Positions 14,366-26,587 of a stretch of 64,000 nt of DNA are shown here, in pieces. Made by a program: the position numbers and the translations under genes. The stretch comes from Atrina japonica (Eukaryota; Mollusca; Bivalvia; Pterioida; Pinnidae): NCBI GenBank assembly GCA_030159075.1, contig BROG01000347.1:595001-659000 (forward strand). Reading direction: 5' to 3'. Position 1 is the stretch's first letter. The number at the start of each line of letters is the position of its first letter. Under the pieces are notes generated by a model. That model made no database searches. It was not told where the DNA came from and saw nothing but the letters and a program-made list of their open reading frames with translations.

Positions 14366-14662
14366 TTGGATTATGTGTTCGACGTTTCTATTAGCTCAAG
14401 ACACATACACATACTTTTAAACTTTATTTTAAAGAAATTAAATCATTCAATTTCTGAATGTATTAACCAATCTATTATTCGAGATTTAAAATCGACACAT
14501 ATGGTATATCTGTATCCACGACCCAAAACATTGATTTCACTGTTATTTAAAAATATTTATCCGTTTGATGAGACAAGGGTCGTTAGTTCCAATACAGAAC
14601 AGTTTTTCTTAAAAACTCTTAGAAATTGTATAGAATTTGGAAGCAATAAACTACCAAATTAA
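14366..14662 (+). CDS. Unrecognised 98-codon ORF between palindromic clusters
   Basis: A 98-residue frame opening MDYVFDVSISSRHIHI and ending EFGSNKLPN. It is mostly polar, with no membrane segment, signal peptide or catalytic motif I can name. It lies between two clusters of the same palindromic repeat (13966-14215 and 14760-14910), so it could be a fragment of a protein carried by a DNA transposon, or simply a chance frame in AT-rich DNA. There is no splice or promoter evidence. Low confidence that it is coding. Confidence 0.2.
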   Translation: MDYVFDVSISSRHIHILLNFILKKLNHSISECINQSIIRDLKSTHMVYLYPRPKTLISLLFKNIYPFDETRVVSSNTEQFFLKTLRNCIEFGSNKLPN

Positions 14663-14759
14663 AGGGAGTGCAATCCCCTCTAGATCCGTCGATACACACA
14701 ATTAAAAATATACTGGGTTTCTAGCTCTGCCAATAAGTTGGGATTCCCCCTACATGTAT

Positions 14760-14910
14760 TTGAAAGGCCCTATATGATTGGTTCAGCTGCTACGTGTGCA
14801 CATAGTAACTGAGCCAGTCATATGGGGCGTATCAAATATCCATATTGGCTCAGCCACTATGTTCGCAGGTAATGGCTAGTACGTGCGCACGTAATAGAAT
14901 TTTTTTCAGG
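14760..14910. repeat. Palindrome-rich repeat (right cluster)
   Basis: Holds CCTATATGATTGGTTCAGCT (reverse arm), a CTACGTGTGCACATAGTAA block, a forward arm CTGAGCCAGTCATATGGGGC, a further GGCTCAGCC and ACGTGCGCACGTAATAG. These are the motifs of 13966-14215 in a different order and orientation. Confidence 0.82.
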
Positions 14911-15094
14911 TCATATCCATTCCACCGTAGAAATGTTTTATACTAAAGCATCTTTATTTTTATATGAATGATATCTATAATGCACTAAATCACACAAGTC
15001 TAGATGCCATCCTCTCCCGGGTCTGACTTATACCAAAGACTTGTGGTGACTTTCTCTTCACCAAAAGATCGGGAAGTGAAACTCATGAGTATTT

Positions 15095-15155
15095 CGGATG
15101 AGACTTATAACCGAGGTCACGGTGGCTTGACACGTGATAGAGCTCTCACTGTATT
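15095..15155 (+). mobile_element. SINE family B core fragment
   Basis: The stretch TTTCGGATGAGACTTATAAC, then CGAGGTC, GACACGTGATAGAGCTCTCACT aligns in order with the SINE-B body at 48440-48515 (CCTTCGGATGGGACAGTAAA, CGAGGTCCCC, GGCACGTAAAAGAACCCTCA). The head and tail were not recognised, so this is an old fragment or a different SINE sharing the same core. Confidence 0.6.
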
Positions 15156-15199
15156 GACGTGCATATGTCAAAGGTTGTGGCACTTGACCTAAAACTGGA

Positions 15200-16090
15200 G
15201 ATATCTACATGTATATATAATTGTACAATTCTTGGAAGGGTCTAGGACAACGATAAAACAAAACAAATGCCATCCTCATCGTTAATCCTCCCCTCCCAAC
15301 CTCTAAAGATTTCTGAGAAGATGCGTGAAACGCGAAACTTGATTTTAGTGATCGATCCATTACAATTAAGTTTCGTTAACATAAAGAAAAACATAGAGAC
15401 TGACATCAGTCGGATGTAACTGTCAGGTAATCTCGTAAGGTAATGATTGCTAATTACTGCATTGTAGTAAAGGTAAGAATGTATTTACCTGTACAGACGG
15501 AAATTTAGTGTTACGACATTGAGAGCACCACTTACATTTCAAATGGTGTTTGTTAATCACTTTTAAAATGACACAAAATCTCATTGTTCCATTTGTTCTC
15601 GTCATAACACTTGTTTCATTTACCTGAAGCATAAATTACATGTAGCTTTATTAGGATTAATGTTTCGTATATTTGTTTGATTTTAACATTAGTAGCCTTT
15701 TAAGTCGATCGATATGTTGACACGAAAACTCTGAAAAGACCCCTAAATAAATGTTGCCAGACATGCACTAAAACGTTGTATTCAATTACCGGACAGAAAT
15801 GGTAATTTAAATTTTGTTTAAATACCACAGAAAGAAATCATTTTATCACAAAAGTTATTCTGCTTAATGAAAGGCGAAACAGTGAAACAGGTATAACCAC
15901 ACCGTAATCTAATGAATAAATTGCATGGTTTCATTGAAATTGATTACTCTTGCTTAGGTTAAACAAATAACATTTATTGGTTAATTATGTGAAAGGGGTG
16001 TTTTATTGACTTTGTACTCAAAGAGAAAGCATTGCTGTACTTTACCAATGTCCTCGTATAATATTCTGTATTTGTTTTCTTTTTTCTTCT
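15200..16090. other. No gene recognised
   Basis: AT-rich sequence without repeats or frames that I can support. Confidence 0.4.
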
Positions 16091-16443
<353 letters not shown>

Positions 16444-17979
16444 TAGTTTTAGAGTCGTGGTCCGGATTGCCGGGTGGTAACTGTGGAGTGAGTACTATTT
16501 GATAAGCTGTTGGACGTAGAAGGGGCCGCTTCGTGATGAGAGAGAGGTGTCTTTGTATCGGGAGTATCCTCTATTGAGTAGTACATGTTGACTGAGGGAG
16601 TGGCGGAACGGTTTGTAAGTGTGGTGGTAGGTTAAAACTTAGAAGTGTGTGGGGTTCCGTGATGGATATCGAGCCTTTGAGTGTGTATTGATTGCAGGAT
16701 GGCGAGTTGAAGGCATCATGGATTTAGCCATTTTGGTGAGAATGTGTTCGGGACGCTTTGGTAGGAACAGAGAGTTGGGGGACGTTATTACCTTGAATTC
16801 GTAGAGATGGTTGGAGGGTTTGGATTTAGAATAGAAATGAGGAGTCGATTCGAGAAGAACGGTATTTCGCGCCAGTGTTGGATGGATATCTAGCCCGTGG
16901 TTTTCCGGTTTGAGGGATTGTTGGAGTAGGCGAGAGAGAACTGTTGGATTTGTGATGGGGGAGGATGGTCAGACTTCGGATTTTTGAGGCTGGGAGAATT
17001 GGATAATAGCTACCGGGATCGATCGTTTGTGGGTTATTCCGTTAGTGGGTGCGTTACTATGATGTGGGCGTTGCTCCTGTGGAGGTGCGGTGTTAGTGTG
17101 GAGCTTGGCGAGTAGTAGAGTTGAGGTTCGTTTCGAGTTTTGGCGAAAGATTGGTGATGGGGGAGAGCGTTGTTAGCCGAGTGGACTTGTGGGGGCGCAG
17201 TTGTCGGTTCGTACTTCGAGTGTGTAAGATGTGACCCATTTGAAGTGGTGAGGCTGATATTTGGAGAGTAGTGGATGGTTGTTGAGTGTTGGATGACGGA
17301 TGTTCTGCTTGTTATTCTGGTGAGGGGTTCGATGAGTCGGAGGAGTTGAGAGGTTCCTTTGATAGAGGATGGGTTGTCTGCGATGTTTGACTCTACCCAT
17401 GCGTTGTGTTATTGTCGTTCTGACCAGGAGAGATGCTGAGAATCCGTGTTGATTTGGGTGAGAGTTTCGACAGTGAACTGAAGAGGCATTGAAAGTGATG
17501 AGTCGCAGATTATGTAGACCTGGCGATGAGTTCGTTGGGAGAGCGTTTTGAGGAAGATAGATAGTGACTAGGTGGGGCGGTCGCCCTCTGTTGAGAGCGA
17601 GGATAAGAGAGGGATTATTTGAGTCCGGGAGCTATCGGGAGGACGATGGGTCGTGAGGTTGGTTGAGTTGGGAGGAGGGGCTACGCTGAGGAGGTCGTGA
17701 GGGATGGAGCAGTTCTTGGGTTGGTTGAGTGGACGAGGTAGCGTTCGGGTCCGTCTGGACGAGAAAGGAAGATTTTGACGAGACTTATTAGTTCGATGAA
17801 TGAGATTGAGGCTACGTGGAAAGGCGTTTGTGTTTGAGGGCGACTGACGGAGAGAGGAGATGGTAGGTAGTGGAGGGACAGTTTGGAGGTAGAGAGATTC
17901 TTGGCTTTAGGGATGTGGAGTAGTTCGGTGTCAGGGAGCTTTCGACGGCTAGAGGGAGCGAGAGATTACCGAGCAAGAT
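16444..17979. other. 1.54-kb G/T-skewed island of unknown nature
   Basis: The plus strand is markedly rich in G and T and poor in C, with scattered GGGAG, GAGAGAG and TTGG words, unlike the AT-rich DNA on both sides. It lies exactly between two near-identical 353-bp repeats. No gene is supported: the one sizeable frame (minus strand, 17173-17400) is low-complexity. Possible readings are a genuine inserted sequence, or poor-quality read sequence that entered the assembly beside a long GA tract. Confidence 0.75.
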
Positions 17980-18333
<354 letters not shown>

Positions 18334-18360
18334 ATAATTTATAACTCGCGCAAGATCAAG

Positions 18361-18489
18361 GGAGAGAGAGAGACGGAGAAGTGAGTGAGAGCGAGATCAG
18401 CCAGACAAACTGTAAAATTTTTTTTAGAGACCCCCCCCCCCCTAATGGGCAAATGTTTAGTAGGTTTTCATCATTTTGGCTAATTTTAG
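18361..18489. repeat. Third, degraded partial copy of the direct repeat
   Basis: A GA-rich stretch with errors, then GATCAGCCAGACAAACTG, a C run followed by CTAATGGGCAAATG, and TTTAGTAGGTTTTCATCATT to the TTTTGGCTAATTTTAG end block. It resembles the 3' third of copies 1 and 2 with clustered substitutions and homopolymer changes, as expected of noisy base calls or of decay. Confidence 0.85.
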
Positions 18490-19147
18490 TATGTTTTTGA
18501 AAACTAAAATGTATCAACATAATCTAACAAACGATTTCGTAATTAATTTCAAAACACACAAGTGGGCGGATAACATTTGTACGGCAAAAAAGAAACAGTT
18601 GATAATACATGTATTATAAAATAAATAAAGAACATCGTTATGATACTACGACAAAGTAAAGGTATTATTTTGAGAGAAAAATACAATCCTCATAAGCCAT
18701 GTTCTAAAGATGTATGCATTATATACAATACTTGAAAGGTTTGGTCGTTATTGTCATGGAGTGATGTGTGACCAAGTCTAGCTGCTTCATTTAAACATGT
18801 TATTTATAAATTGTGTTGCTTTTAGCAAACAAAATCTATATAAATTGCAGCTTGTGACTTCATTTTAATGGAATCCTGATCAATTTCTCCCAAGTGTAGG
18901 AAAAGCCTTCAAAATAAGGTTCTATTTGATAGCTGACCTTTGAAAGATATAGTTTCCGTGTTCCTGTGGCAGAGATATTAAGAGTCCATTTCCGAATTAC
19001 ATCATGTCATTTCGAGGTTAACGAAATACACGATATATCAGACCAGTAAATGAACCTTTGGTGAAAATGTGGTAACAAAATGTCTTATTGACAATTATAT
19101 CTTTGTCTTAAGTTAAATTTAAAGTTTAGAAAGGCTTTGTAAATTAT
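18490..19147. other. No gene recognised
   Basis: AT-rich unique-looking sequence. I see no repeat or gene. Confidence 0.4.
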
Positions 19148-19960
19148 TGAAGAGAAAACAGAATCAAGCACATACATTTCCTACTTAGAGATTTTACTTT
19201 CTTTAGACACAGACGGAAAATTAACAACCATGCTATAAAACGCAAACATTTCGGCTTTCCCATATTTTGCACAAGGGGAATTAACTGTGTTTTCCCTCTT
19301 TTGATACTTAGATTGATATACAATAATCAAGAATAAGAATAAAAAAATTAAAATTGAAATTCTTAGATTCCTATATATTTTGTGAAAATTGCTTGAGAAA
19401 CACAGGTTTGGCACGTTTTCAATTGCAATTGATTCACTCAACCTTACTATTTGTATATGAATACTACAATGTACCTTACCTTATTTTCACAAAATATATA
19501 GGAATATAAGATTTTTTATGCCTGTGTGTAGATTTTATTTGTTATTACACATCAAGTACAAGAAAAGTAGATCGAAATATTTTTTTGGTAAATACACCTA
19601 ATGTCCTTATAAATGTATGGTGTTTATATCTCACAAAAGATCAGAATATGCCAGAGCGTACGTGTTCAACATATAAATATTTCATATACAGAGGTAAACT
19701 ACTTACTGATAAGCTATTGTCACAGGTATATCGAGAATCGGGTTTGATGTCTACATGCAAAATTTACAGTCAGTATAATGACATTGTTTGCGATTACTCT
19801 ATTTCACTAGACCGATGTGATCGATAGGCGATACTTACTCATCTATAGCATCTGATCCCACGTCTGAATTTCCAGAGGTCCGCGTCTGTCCAATATTTAC
19901 CAAATTTGTGTATTGTATCGTTAAGATTTATACTTTTGTACCTGAGCTTTTAATATTGAA
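19148..19960 (+). pseudogene. PLE remnant split by a hairpin insertion
   Basis: About 19155-19255 reads as the ESST..SYL segment after the RT catalytic motif, then DTDGKL. The copy resumes at about 19590-19830, in one frame, with the C-terminal RT part (YKYFIYRGKLLTDKLLSQ, then YNDIVCDYSISL). About 19850-19960 matches the PLE tail after the stop codon (CATCTGATCCCAC, TTTCCAGAGGTCCG, TTTACCAAATTTGTGTATTG). The stretch 19275-19580 has no PLE similarity and carries a 20-bp perfect inverted repeat, so it is probably an insertion. The N-terminal RT region is missing. Confidence 0.82.
19361..19512. repeat. Inverted repeat inside PLE remnant
   Basis: CCTATATATTTTGTGAAAAT at 19370-19389 and its exact reverse complement at 19483-19502, with 93 bp between. 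The flanking ten bases on each side also pair imperfectly. It may be the core of a small foldback element inserted in the PLE. Confidence 0.85.
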
Positions 19961-20379
19961 ACAAAAGTTAAGATAGTCTGTATATTATTAAAACTGAAAC
20001 TTGTGGCAAGCTTAGCATGCAAATCCGAAATCTCTGATACCTTTTTAAGGTTGGAAAGGAACAGGGCATTACTAATGTGCATTGAAGATTAAAATATGTG
20101 TCACCTGCACTTAAGAAGTCTTACTTTACTTCTTTGAACCCGCTGGAACATTTAAGCGTTAAAGTCTTCAGGTATATTGAAAACCAGAAGAATTATAAAG
20201 CTTGCACAAACATATGAATGATCTGGCTGAAGATCCCGGCATTTCAATATCGACGATTTGTATCAATATATAAAGTTACACCCCACCTAATTGACAATGT
20301 CTGGATGTTGGATTTATAAGCAAATCTAATTATATGACTTACCTTAGCTGTAAATGGCTGAAATTTCTTTTAACCCCTA

Positions 20380-20585
20380 GTGAAGTATCCGTGGCCGCGC
20401 TTTTGGCCAAAACGTCTCCCACTTTTGGTCAGCCCAAGTTCGAGGCCCACAGGAACCTAACCTAATTTTTGTAAGAAAGCTTGCCGCGTTACTTGCGGAA
20501 GGCCGGTGGTCTCTTCCCGGATACATTGTAACTGGCAGCCACCATATAATTAAAAATTGTTCAGTGTGACAAAGAACAATAATCA
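20380..20585 (+). mobile_element. SINE family A, diverged copy
   Basis: Holds TATCCGTGGCCGCGCTTTTG in the head position, a B-box-like GTTCGAGGCCC, AAGAAAGCTTGCCGC, GGAAGGCCGGTGGTCTCTTC, CCCGGATACATTGTAACTGG and CAGCCACCATATAATTAAAA, in the SINE-A order. The A box is damaged. Confidence 0.75.
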
Positions 20586-20670
20586 TAATCTAACTCAAAT
20601 TTAACCCCAGTAATTCTACATTCAGATTGTCACATATTTGTATGCTGACTTTAGTTTTGTTTACTAATGA

Positions 20671-20892
20671 GGGGGGGCTTCCGTGGCCGAGTGGTTAGAG
20701 CATTGCGCTCTGTTTCGAATCCAGCTAGGGTTATTTCCAATTAAGTGGGAAAGTTTGCCAGTTTTCTTGCGAAAGGTCGGTGGTCTTTACCCGGGTAACC
20801 GGGGTTTCTCCTCCACCAATAAAACCTGGACGCCATCATGTAACTGAAAGATTGTTGAGTATGGCGTAAAACAAAAAATCAAATCAAATCAA
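20671..20892 (+). mobile_element. SINE family A, best-preserved copy
   Basis: A tRNA-like head CTTCCGTGGCCGAGTGGTTA with a good A box, then TTTCGAATCCAGC as a weaker B box, GAAAGTTTGCCAGTTTTC, GGTCGGTGGTCTTTACCCGG, the CTCCTCCACCAATAAAACCT block, CTGGACGCCATC, GATTGTTGAGTATGGCG and a short AAATC repeat tail. The head implies origin from a tRNA gene, with an internal RNA polymerase III promoter. Mobilisation would depend on a LINE or other RT supplied in trans. It is not a functional tRNA because the acceptor and anticodon arms are not complementary by eye. Confidence 0.9.
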
Positions 20893-22229
20893 CTGTTTTT
20901 AAATGGCTACGACTCCTAACGACCACCTATAACTGTTTAAAAAACGTTAACATTTTATTTTTAGTTTCCAATTGATACTCCTGTATATCAAATGTGAAAG
21001 TTCCAATCAGGCTGAATTTTGTACATACTCAAAATTAAAGATCATTACAAAAATAAAATCGTTTACAAAGTGATATACAGGTATGGGCTGGCTAAGATAT
21101 ATTTTCGGTGACATGTAAGCATTAAGAAGCCGTGATGGAGTGCCACAGATACGAGTTTGCTGGACAGTGAAAAATGTAGAGCTATCAATCGATTGCATCT
21201 ATGTCAGCATAAAGACGGTAATTACAACTTGATGTCAGATATACGCTCCTTCCAAGCTCTAAACACATAATTACAATTAGATTTATTCGACAGTATATTT
21301 ATTTGCTATACTCTTTGAGTAATAAAATACTAAAGGATGTTTTTGACTGGAATACATCTTAAAGAAGAAGTCGTAAATAACAAGCTGGAGAAGCTAAAGT
21401 AGCACATTATCAAAAGGACAGCTACACACGACATTAGCACGGTATAACTAATGACTCGATGTACGTATTTATTGACATCTCTGAAATACACGCTGATACC
21501 GAGTTGTGTAAATTAAGAAAAGTTGTACGGAAATTATCGACAAAATGATAAAAATTTAAATATTTATTTCTGAAAAAAAGCTAGCGTGGATTTGATATAT
21601 CTAAAAATAAATTTAACCTTCTGAGATCACAAAGATGATATTCTATTTGACAAGATTTTAATATAAGTTCTTTTAATAATGGAATGGAAAGTATCGTGTC
21701 TTACACAGGTATATAGGAGGTAGCATACTTAGCTGATCGGTGGCACCCGCGGTGATATTGACAGAAAAAAAAATATATTTAATATATATATATATATAAA
21801 ATGATCATTTAGCAACTACCTCAATCCAATTAATTCGACATTCCATTTTTTAAAATAAGATAAATGTAAACAACCCGAAGGCGAATTTTGAGAACTGTTG
21901 TTTTTATACTCAAAGTTATTTGTCTCTGTTTTTGAAATGATCATGCATTGCTCTAGTTCTGACATGTCGAATCCTTTGTGAAACAAGCATCCAAAACAGT
22001 TTATACATGTTTATCACTATCATAATATGGAACGGTGACGATTTCAACGAGTTATCGTGTAGTATAAATGTTATTTTTTATATCTATATAAATTAGGTAT
22101 CTTTAATTCTTAGTTTTCTCAGATCACATAGTATGGATATTGTCATTATTGTCAACATTTCGTTTATAGGTCTAAATGTCAAGGTTATGAGGTTGTCTTT
22201 TCTTGTTCTGATCTATCTAACTGAAGTTT
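20893..22229. other. No gene recognised
   Basis: AT-rich sequence with a short TA run at about 21777-21798. No gene or known repeat. No hammerhead-like motif was found upstream of the PLE that follows. Confidence 0.4.
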
Positions 22230-24035
22230 TGAACAATATTTTATGAACAAAGAAACAGGTTGGCGAAAAAGATGCGTAGTCGTTAGTTTTGGGAATCCAG
22301 CATCTGCAAAATTTATCATTTCGGACATTACCTATAATTATGTATTTAAATTTGTGGAAATTAGTTCGAAAACTTAAAGGGACTATGAAAACACGTTTTC
22401 CCTCTGTATTTAATGATCCAGAAGTAGTAACTGAACTGGGTAGATTACATGACCAATATTTACTGGTACCAGCGGACAAAGCCTCAAATAATATAGTTTT
22501 TATTTGTAAGGCACATTACTATAATTGTTTATTAGAAGAACTTGGGTTTAATACGAATTCTGGAAATCCTACATACACACGTAGCTCAGTTTCAAAGGAT
22601 GATATCCTTCAAAATCACGTGTCAGTATTACGCTCATTTGATATACCTACAACGGATACCGATTTCGAGCTACCACATTTATATTGGATACCTAAACTTC
22701 ATGAAACCCCATATAAGCAAAGATACATAGCAGAATCCAGCAAATGTTCTACCAAACCTTTATCTTTACTCCTTACCAAGATATTGACAGCCGTCAAGGA
22801 GAAACTTCAACAATACTGTACAGTTGCTTATTCCAGAGGCAGTGTAAATCAGATGTGGATACTTAAAAATTCTAAACAGCTTTTAGAAAATTTGAAGGCA
22901 CACAATTTTTCTCGAATTCACAGTATCGAAACCTATGACTTCTCTACTCTTTACACTACTATTCCACATAAAAAATTAAAAGAAAGACTTTTCAGCATCA
23001 TAGACAACTGTTTTTTCACTAAAGGTGGTACCCGAAAATTTAAATATCTAGTGATTGGCTATCAGGATACTCATTTCGTCAAACACCACTCTGATTCTAC
23101 ACATAAATATACTGAAGTTGATATAAAAACATGCTGGAATTTCTAATAGACAATATATTTGTAATCTTCGGAGACGTGGTCTTTCAACAAACTGTCGGCA
23201 TTCCTATGGGAACCAATTGTGCTCCTTTATTGGCCGACCTGTTCCTTTATTCATACGAAGCAGACTTAATTCAGAAACTGCTGAATCAAAAGAAGAAAAA
23301 GTGTGCGGTATCCTTTAATTTGACATTTAGATATATCGACGACGTTTTGTCAATTAATAATGACAATTTTCATACATATGTCAATGCGATACATCCAAGC
23401 GAACTAGAAATTAAAGATACAACAGAATCAAGCACACACGCTTCATACTTAGACATTTTACTTTATATAAACACAGACGGGAAATTAGCAACTAAGCTAT
23501 ACGACAAACGCGACGATTTCCCATCGTACATTTTCCACACTTAAGTAGTAATATCCCTCAGTCACCCGCATATGGAGTTTATATTTCACAAATGATCCGA
23601 TATGCCAGGGCGTGTACAACATATGAAGATTTCATATACAGAGGTAAACTACTCACTGACAAATTATTGACACAGTGATATCGAAAACCGCGTTTAAAGT
23701 CAACGTTCCGCAAATTTTACGGTCGGTATAATAGTCTTGTTTGTTTCACTAAGTGAAATGTTGAGTTGCCTTTTCGTTGGCGGTTGTTGAGACGTCTGTA
23801 CCAATTGTGACGAGGATACACTCCTCACGTGTTTCATTGGACTTGACTGTGGACTCACGGCGGGTGTGACCGGTCGACAGGGGATGCTTACTCCTCCATG
23901 GAACCTGATCCCACCTATTGGTTTCCAGAGGTCCGTGTTTGTCCATTTTTACCGGATTTGTATCTATGTCCTGGACATTCTATCGATTTATACTTTGGTA
24001 TCTGAAATTTTATATATTCCAATTATGCCAAGAGT
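22230..24035 (+). pseudogene. Penelope-like reverse transcriptase, frameshifted copy
   Basis: The best-preserved retroelement of the window. Frame 1 (22289-23146) holds LVPADKASNNIVFICKAHYY, PHLYWIPKLHETPYKQRYIA, KPLSLLLTKIL and TYDFSTLYTTIPHKKL. Frame 2 (23131-23544) holds LEFLIDNIF, QQTVGIPMGTNCAPLLADLF and the catalytic FRYIDDV, then LYDKRDDF. Frame 3 (23523-23756) holds SSNIPQSPAYGVYISQMIRY and YRGKLLTDKLLTQ, with an in-frame TGA at 23676. A last frame carries SLSEMLSCLF before a stop near 23789. One-base shifts near 23128 and 23520, a probable shift near 22320, and the internal stop make it non-functional. RT motifs are those of Penelope-like elements as I know them. No GIY-YIG endonuclease is visible; it may be lost or absent in this lineage. 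A tail of about 240 bp beyond the stop is shared with other copies in the window. Confidence 0.92.
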
Positions 24036-26575
24036 GTAATTTTTATTTCAGTCTGTATTTGCTGTGTAAAGGTACAGTGGTCGTATATTTCGCAGTGAGT
24101 AATCCTAAAATGTTTAGTATCGCTGTCTCCGCTGGTGACTGAGATTTAAGTACATATATCAACATAGTTGTTGATATTTCAGTACAATCTAATTCGTTTT
24201 ATACTAAACATACTTTTGATTTGGTTAAAATTTAAAGAAATTTAAGCTTCTGCAAAGCAAAATAATGTTTTACATTGATTACTCTAATAAAACATAAAAA
24301 GGTTAAGATTTTGACATTGTCATTTACCCCTTTCTTTTTCAGACGTAGCCCTCCATTTAAATTTCAAGCTGAATTGAAGTTTTATTGACTACCCCCCCCC
24401 TAAAAAAGAAACACCCCCCCCAAAAAAAAAAACACAGATTATCAGGAGGGATGATTTGTTTTTTTTTTCAAACGCATTTGTTGGATCCTTCGATTTACCT
24501 CTGTTTGTATGGGGTTTTATAGAGATTAATTCAATACAATCAGTATCTATGGGGATTCGGGGAGTTAGGTATTTAGTACAGATATTGTAGCACGGAGTCG
24601 GTATTTCTTGAAGGGATATCAACTCAGTATTAAACACTGGTACATAGTGTTGAGGATTTTCTTTCTTTTAAAGTATGATAAGGAATACAAGAATGTTTAT
24701 AGAATCAAGTTTCTTAAGACAAAAATGAAATGATTTGCAAATGAAATGTCGATTGAGGTAATTCTGTTCCAACCAGCACATCTCCGTCATGTACCTTTAG
24801 TCTATTCAGCTCAGCAATTGGTCTTCGAATCATCAAAACACAGAGGGATCACGCGTTTCCTTTTGCTAAATCCTAGATAATAACTCATCCAACATTTTCG
24901 GACAAAGAATTTTGTTGTTTGTTGTAGAATTCTAATTATTGGCAGACGTTACACAAGTAAATTCAATTACGTTTTATCGTCATTTGAACATATGAGTTTT
25001 TAAGATATCTTAAACTTAGCTTTTAATGGCTGTCATCTCTATAAACAGTTGCATCAATGATGCCCAACAGGGTCGTAGCTGACGAGAGATGACACTATTG
25101 ACCACGTGACAGTATTTTGTTGAATATGATTATTAGATAGTGTTTAGAGTTACACCGGATACTTACACCGGAGTCATACTTAGGATGGGGTGAGAGGGGT
25201 GGAAGTTCTCATGAGTTTAATTTATAATATGAAATACCATATTAACTCTTGTATAAAGGCGCTGATACTGTTCCGGTTATATAGTGAACGGGATTCCCCT
25301 ATATGTCCGCCTAATTCCACCCCTAAGTACGTAAATGGAATGGCAATTTCCTTTGTTAAAATTTGTCTATATTGATCCGTAGGGATGACAGGTTAAGATT
25401 AAGAGACATTATGTTTAAAAAGAAGCAAATCACCGCCAATTTGTATTTCTGGTAGTAAGCATTGTCTATAGGCAGTAATGTATCAATAATGCTAAACTGT
25501 TTGGCTAAAAAATATTTTTGTGGCATAATATTCGGAGCTGCGATCTAAAAGAAGTATTATAAACGGTCACAAGGTCATATGTACCGCGATGCTTGTAATG
25601 CGTATTTATTTGTGAAAAACAACATTTAATCGGCTTTCGACATCAGAATGGTCAATTAAAATTGTAGTGTATCATAAAAACTGATGTTATCTTTCCCCAT
25701 GAAAATGATAAATTACCAATAACAATCATAAGCCATTCCAGTGTTAGAAATACGCATAAACCCATATTATTATCACATATATGAAATGGTAGTGGAAAAT
25801 ATCCCGTATAATAACCTTTATTGTCAGTGAAAACGTGCAGAAAGAGTTGCTGTGGTATAATAAATAATAAATGTTGTAATTATGTTGTCAACACACTTGT
25901 TTCTTCTGTGTTTTGATGCTAGGAATTGGTAACGTAATGCATCAGATTTTAAATCTTAGTGCAGTTAGATTTGGAAATGTAAGTACATGTAGTTCGGCAT
26001 TTTAAATAGATCTATAAAAATTAAGATATATACTTATGTCTTAGTTGTATATTATCAACGTTAACTGTTAGTGAATGTCAAGATTCTTTTTAAATTATTC
26101 ATTCCAATCCCAAAACATGGCGTGATTGCAGTCAATTGCTTTGTAATTACATATCTAAAAGCTTTTTCAAAAGGCCTAACTGTTGTTAACTATTTACTTC
26201 CGGCGATGCAATGCATTTAAATTACAGTTTTGTTTTCTTGTGTAGACCTTTCACATTGTGAAAAATGTTAAATTCTAAAATTCTATTGTAAAGAAGACGA
26301 CATTGTATCAAGTGTATTCACATGATCTATAAAGTGACTGAGGTACTGTTATCTTAAGATACTTGTTGAAGATGCACAATTTGTGAAAATCCAAATATCC
26401 GGTATACTATCCTATACCATAAAAATCTGCATCAAAACAAATTGTTGTTATGTATGATTTTCTAGAATTGGAATTATGTTCGAAACAGTGTATAATCTGT
26501 CAATTCCATATGAAACCTGATGATGGAATTTTCCTATGAAAATACATATATGACTGTAGTTCGACCAGGCAAGTT
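24036..26575. other. No gene recognised; homopolymer patch
   Basis: Two C runs with A runs at 24391-24432 form a low-complexity patch. Otherwise AT-rich sequence without gene or repeat that I can name. Confidence 0.4.
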
Positions 26576-26587
26576 CTAAGACCTGTT

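Noticed and set aside
17173..17400. 75-codon minus frame in the G/T island, rich in Pro, His and Arg
   Set aside because: Composition follows the C/A-rich complement of the island; no domain, and the island itself may be an artefact.
20678..20760. Possible tRNA gene (GTGGCCGAGTGGTTAGAGC A box)
   Set aside because: It is the head of a SINE-A copy; no paired acceptor stem or clear anticodon arm, and the body and tail of the SINE follow.
22213..22479. 88-codon minus frame overlapping the PLE start
   Set aside because: Antisense shadow of the PLE RT coding strand.
24389..24470. Possible G-quadruplex or regulatory C-run pair
   Set aside because: The C runs are two homopolymers with A runs between them; this fits low-complexity sequence, and four-run spacing is not present.
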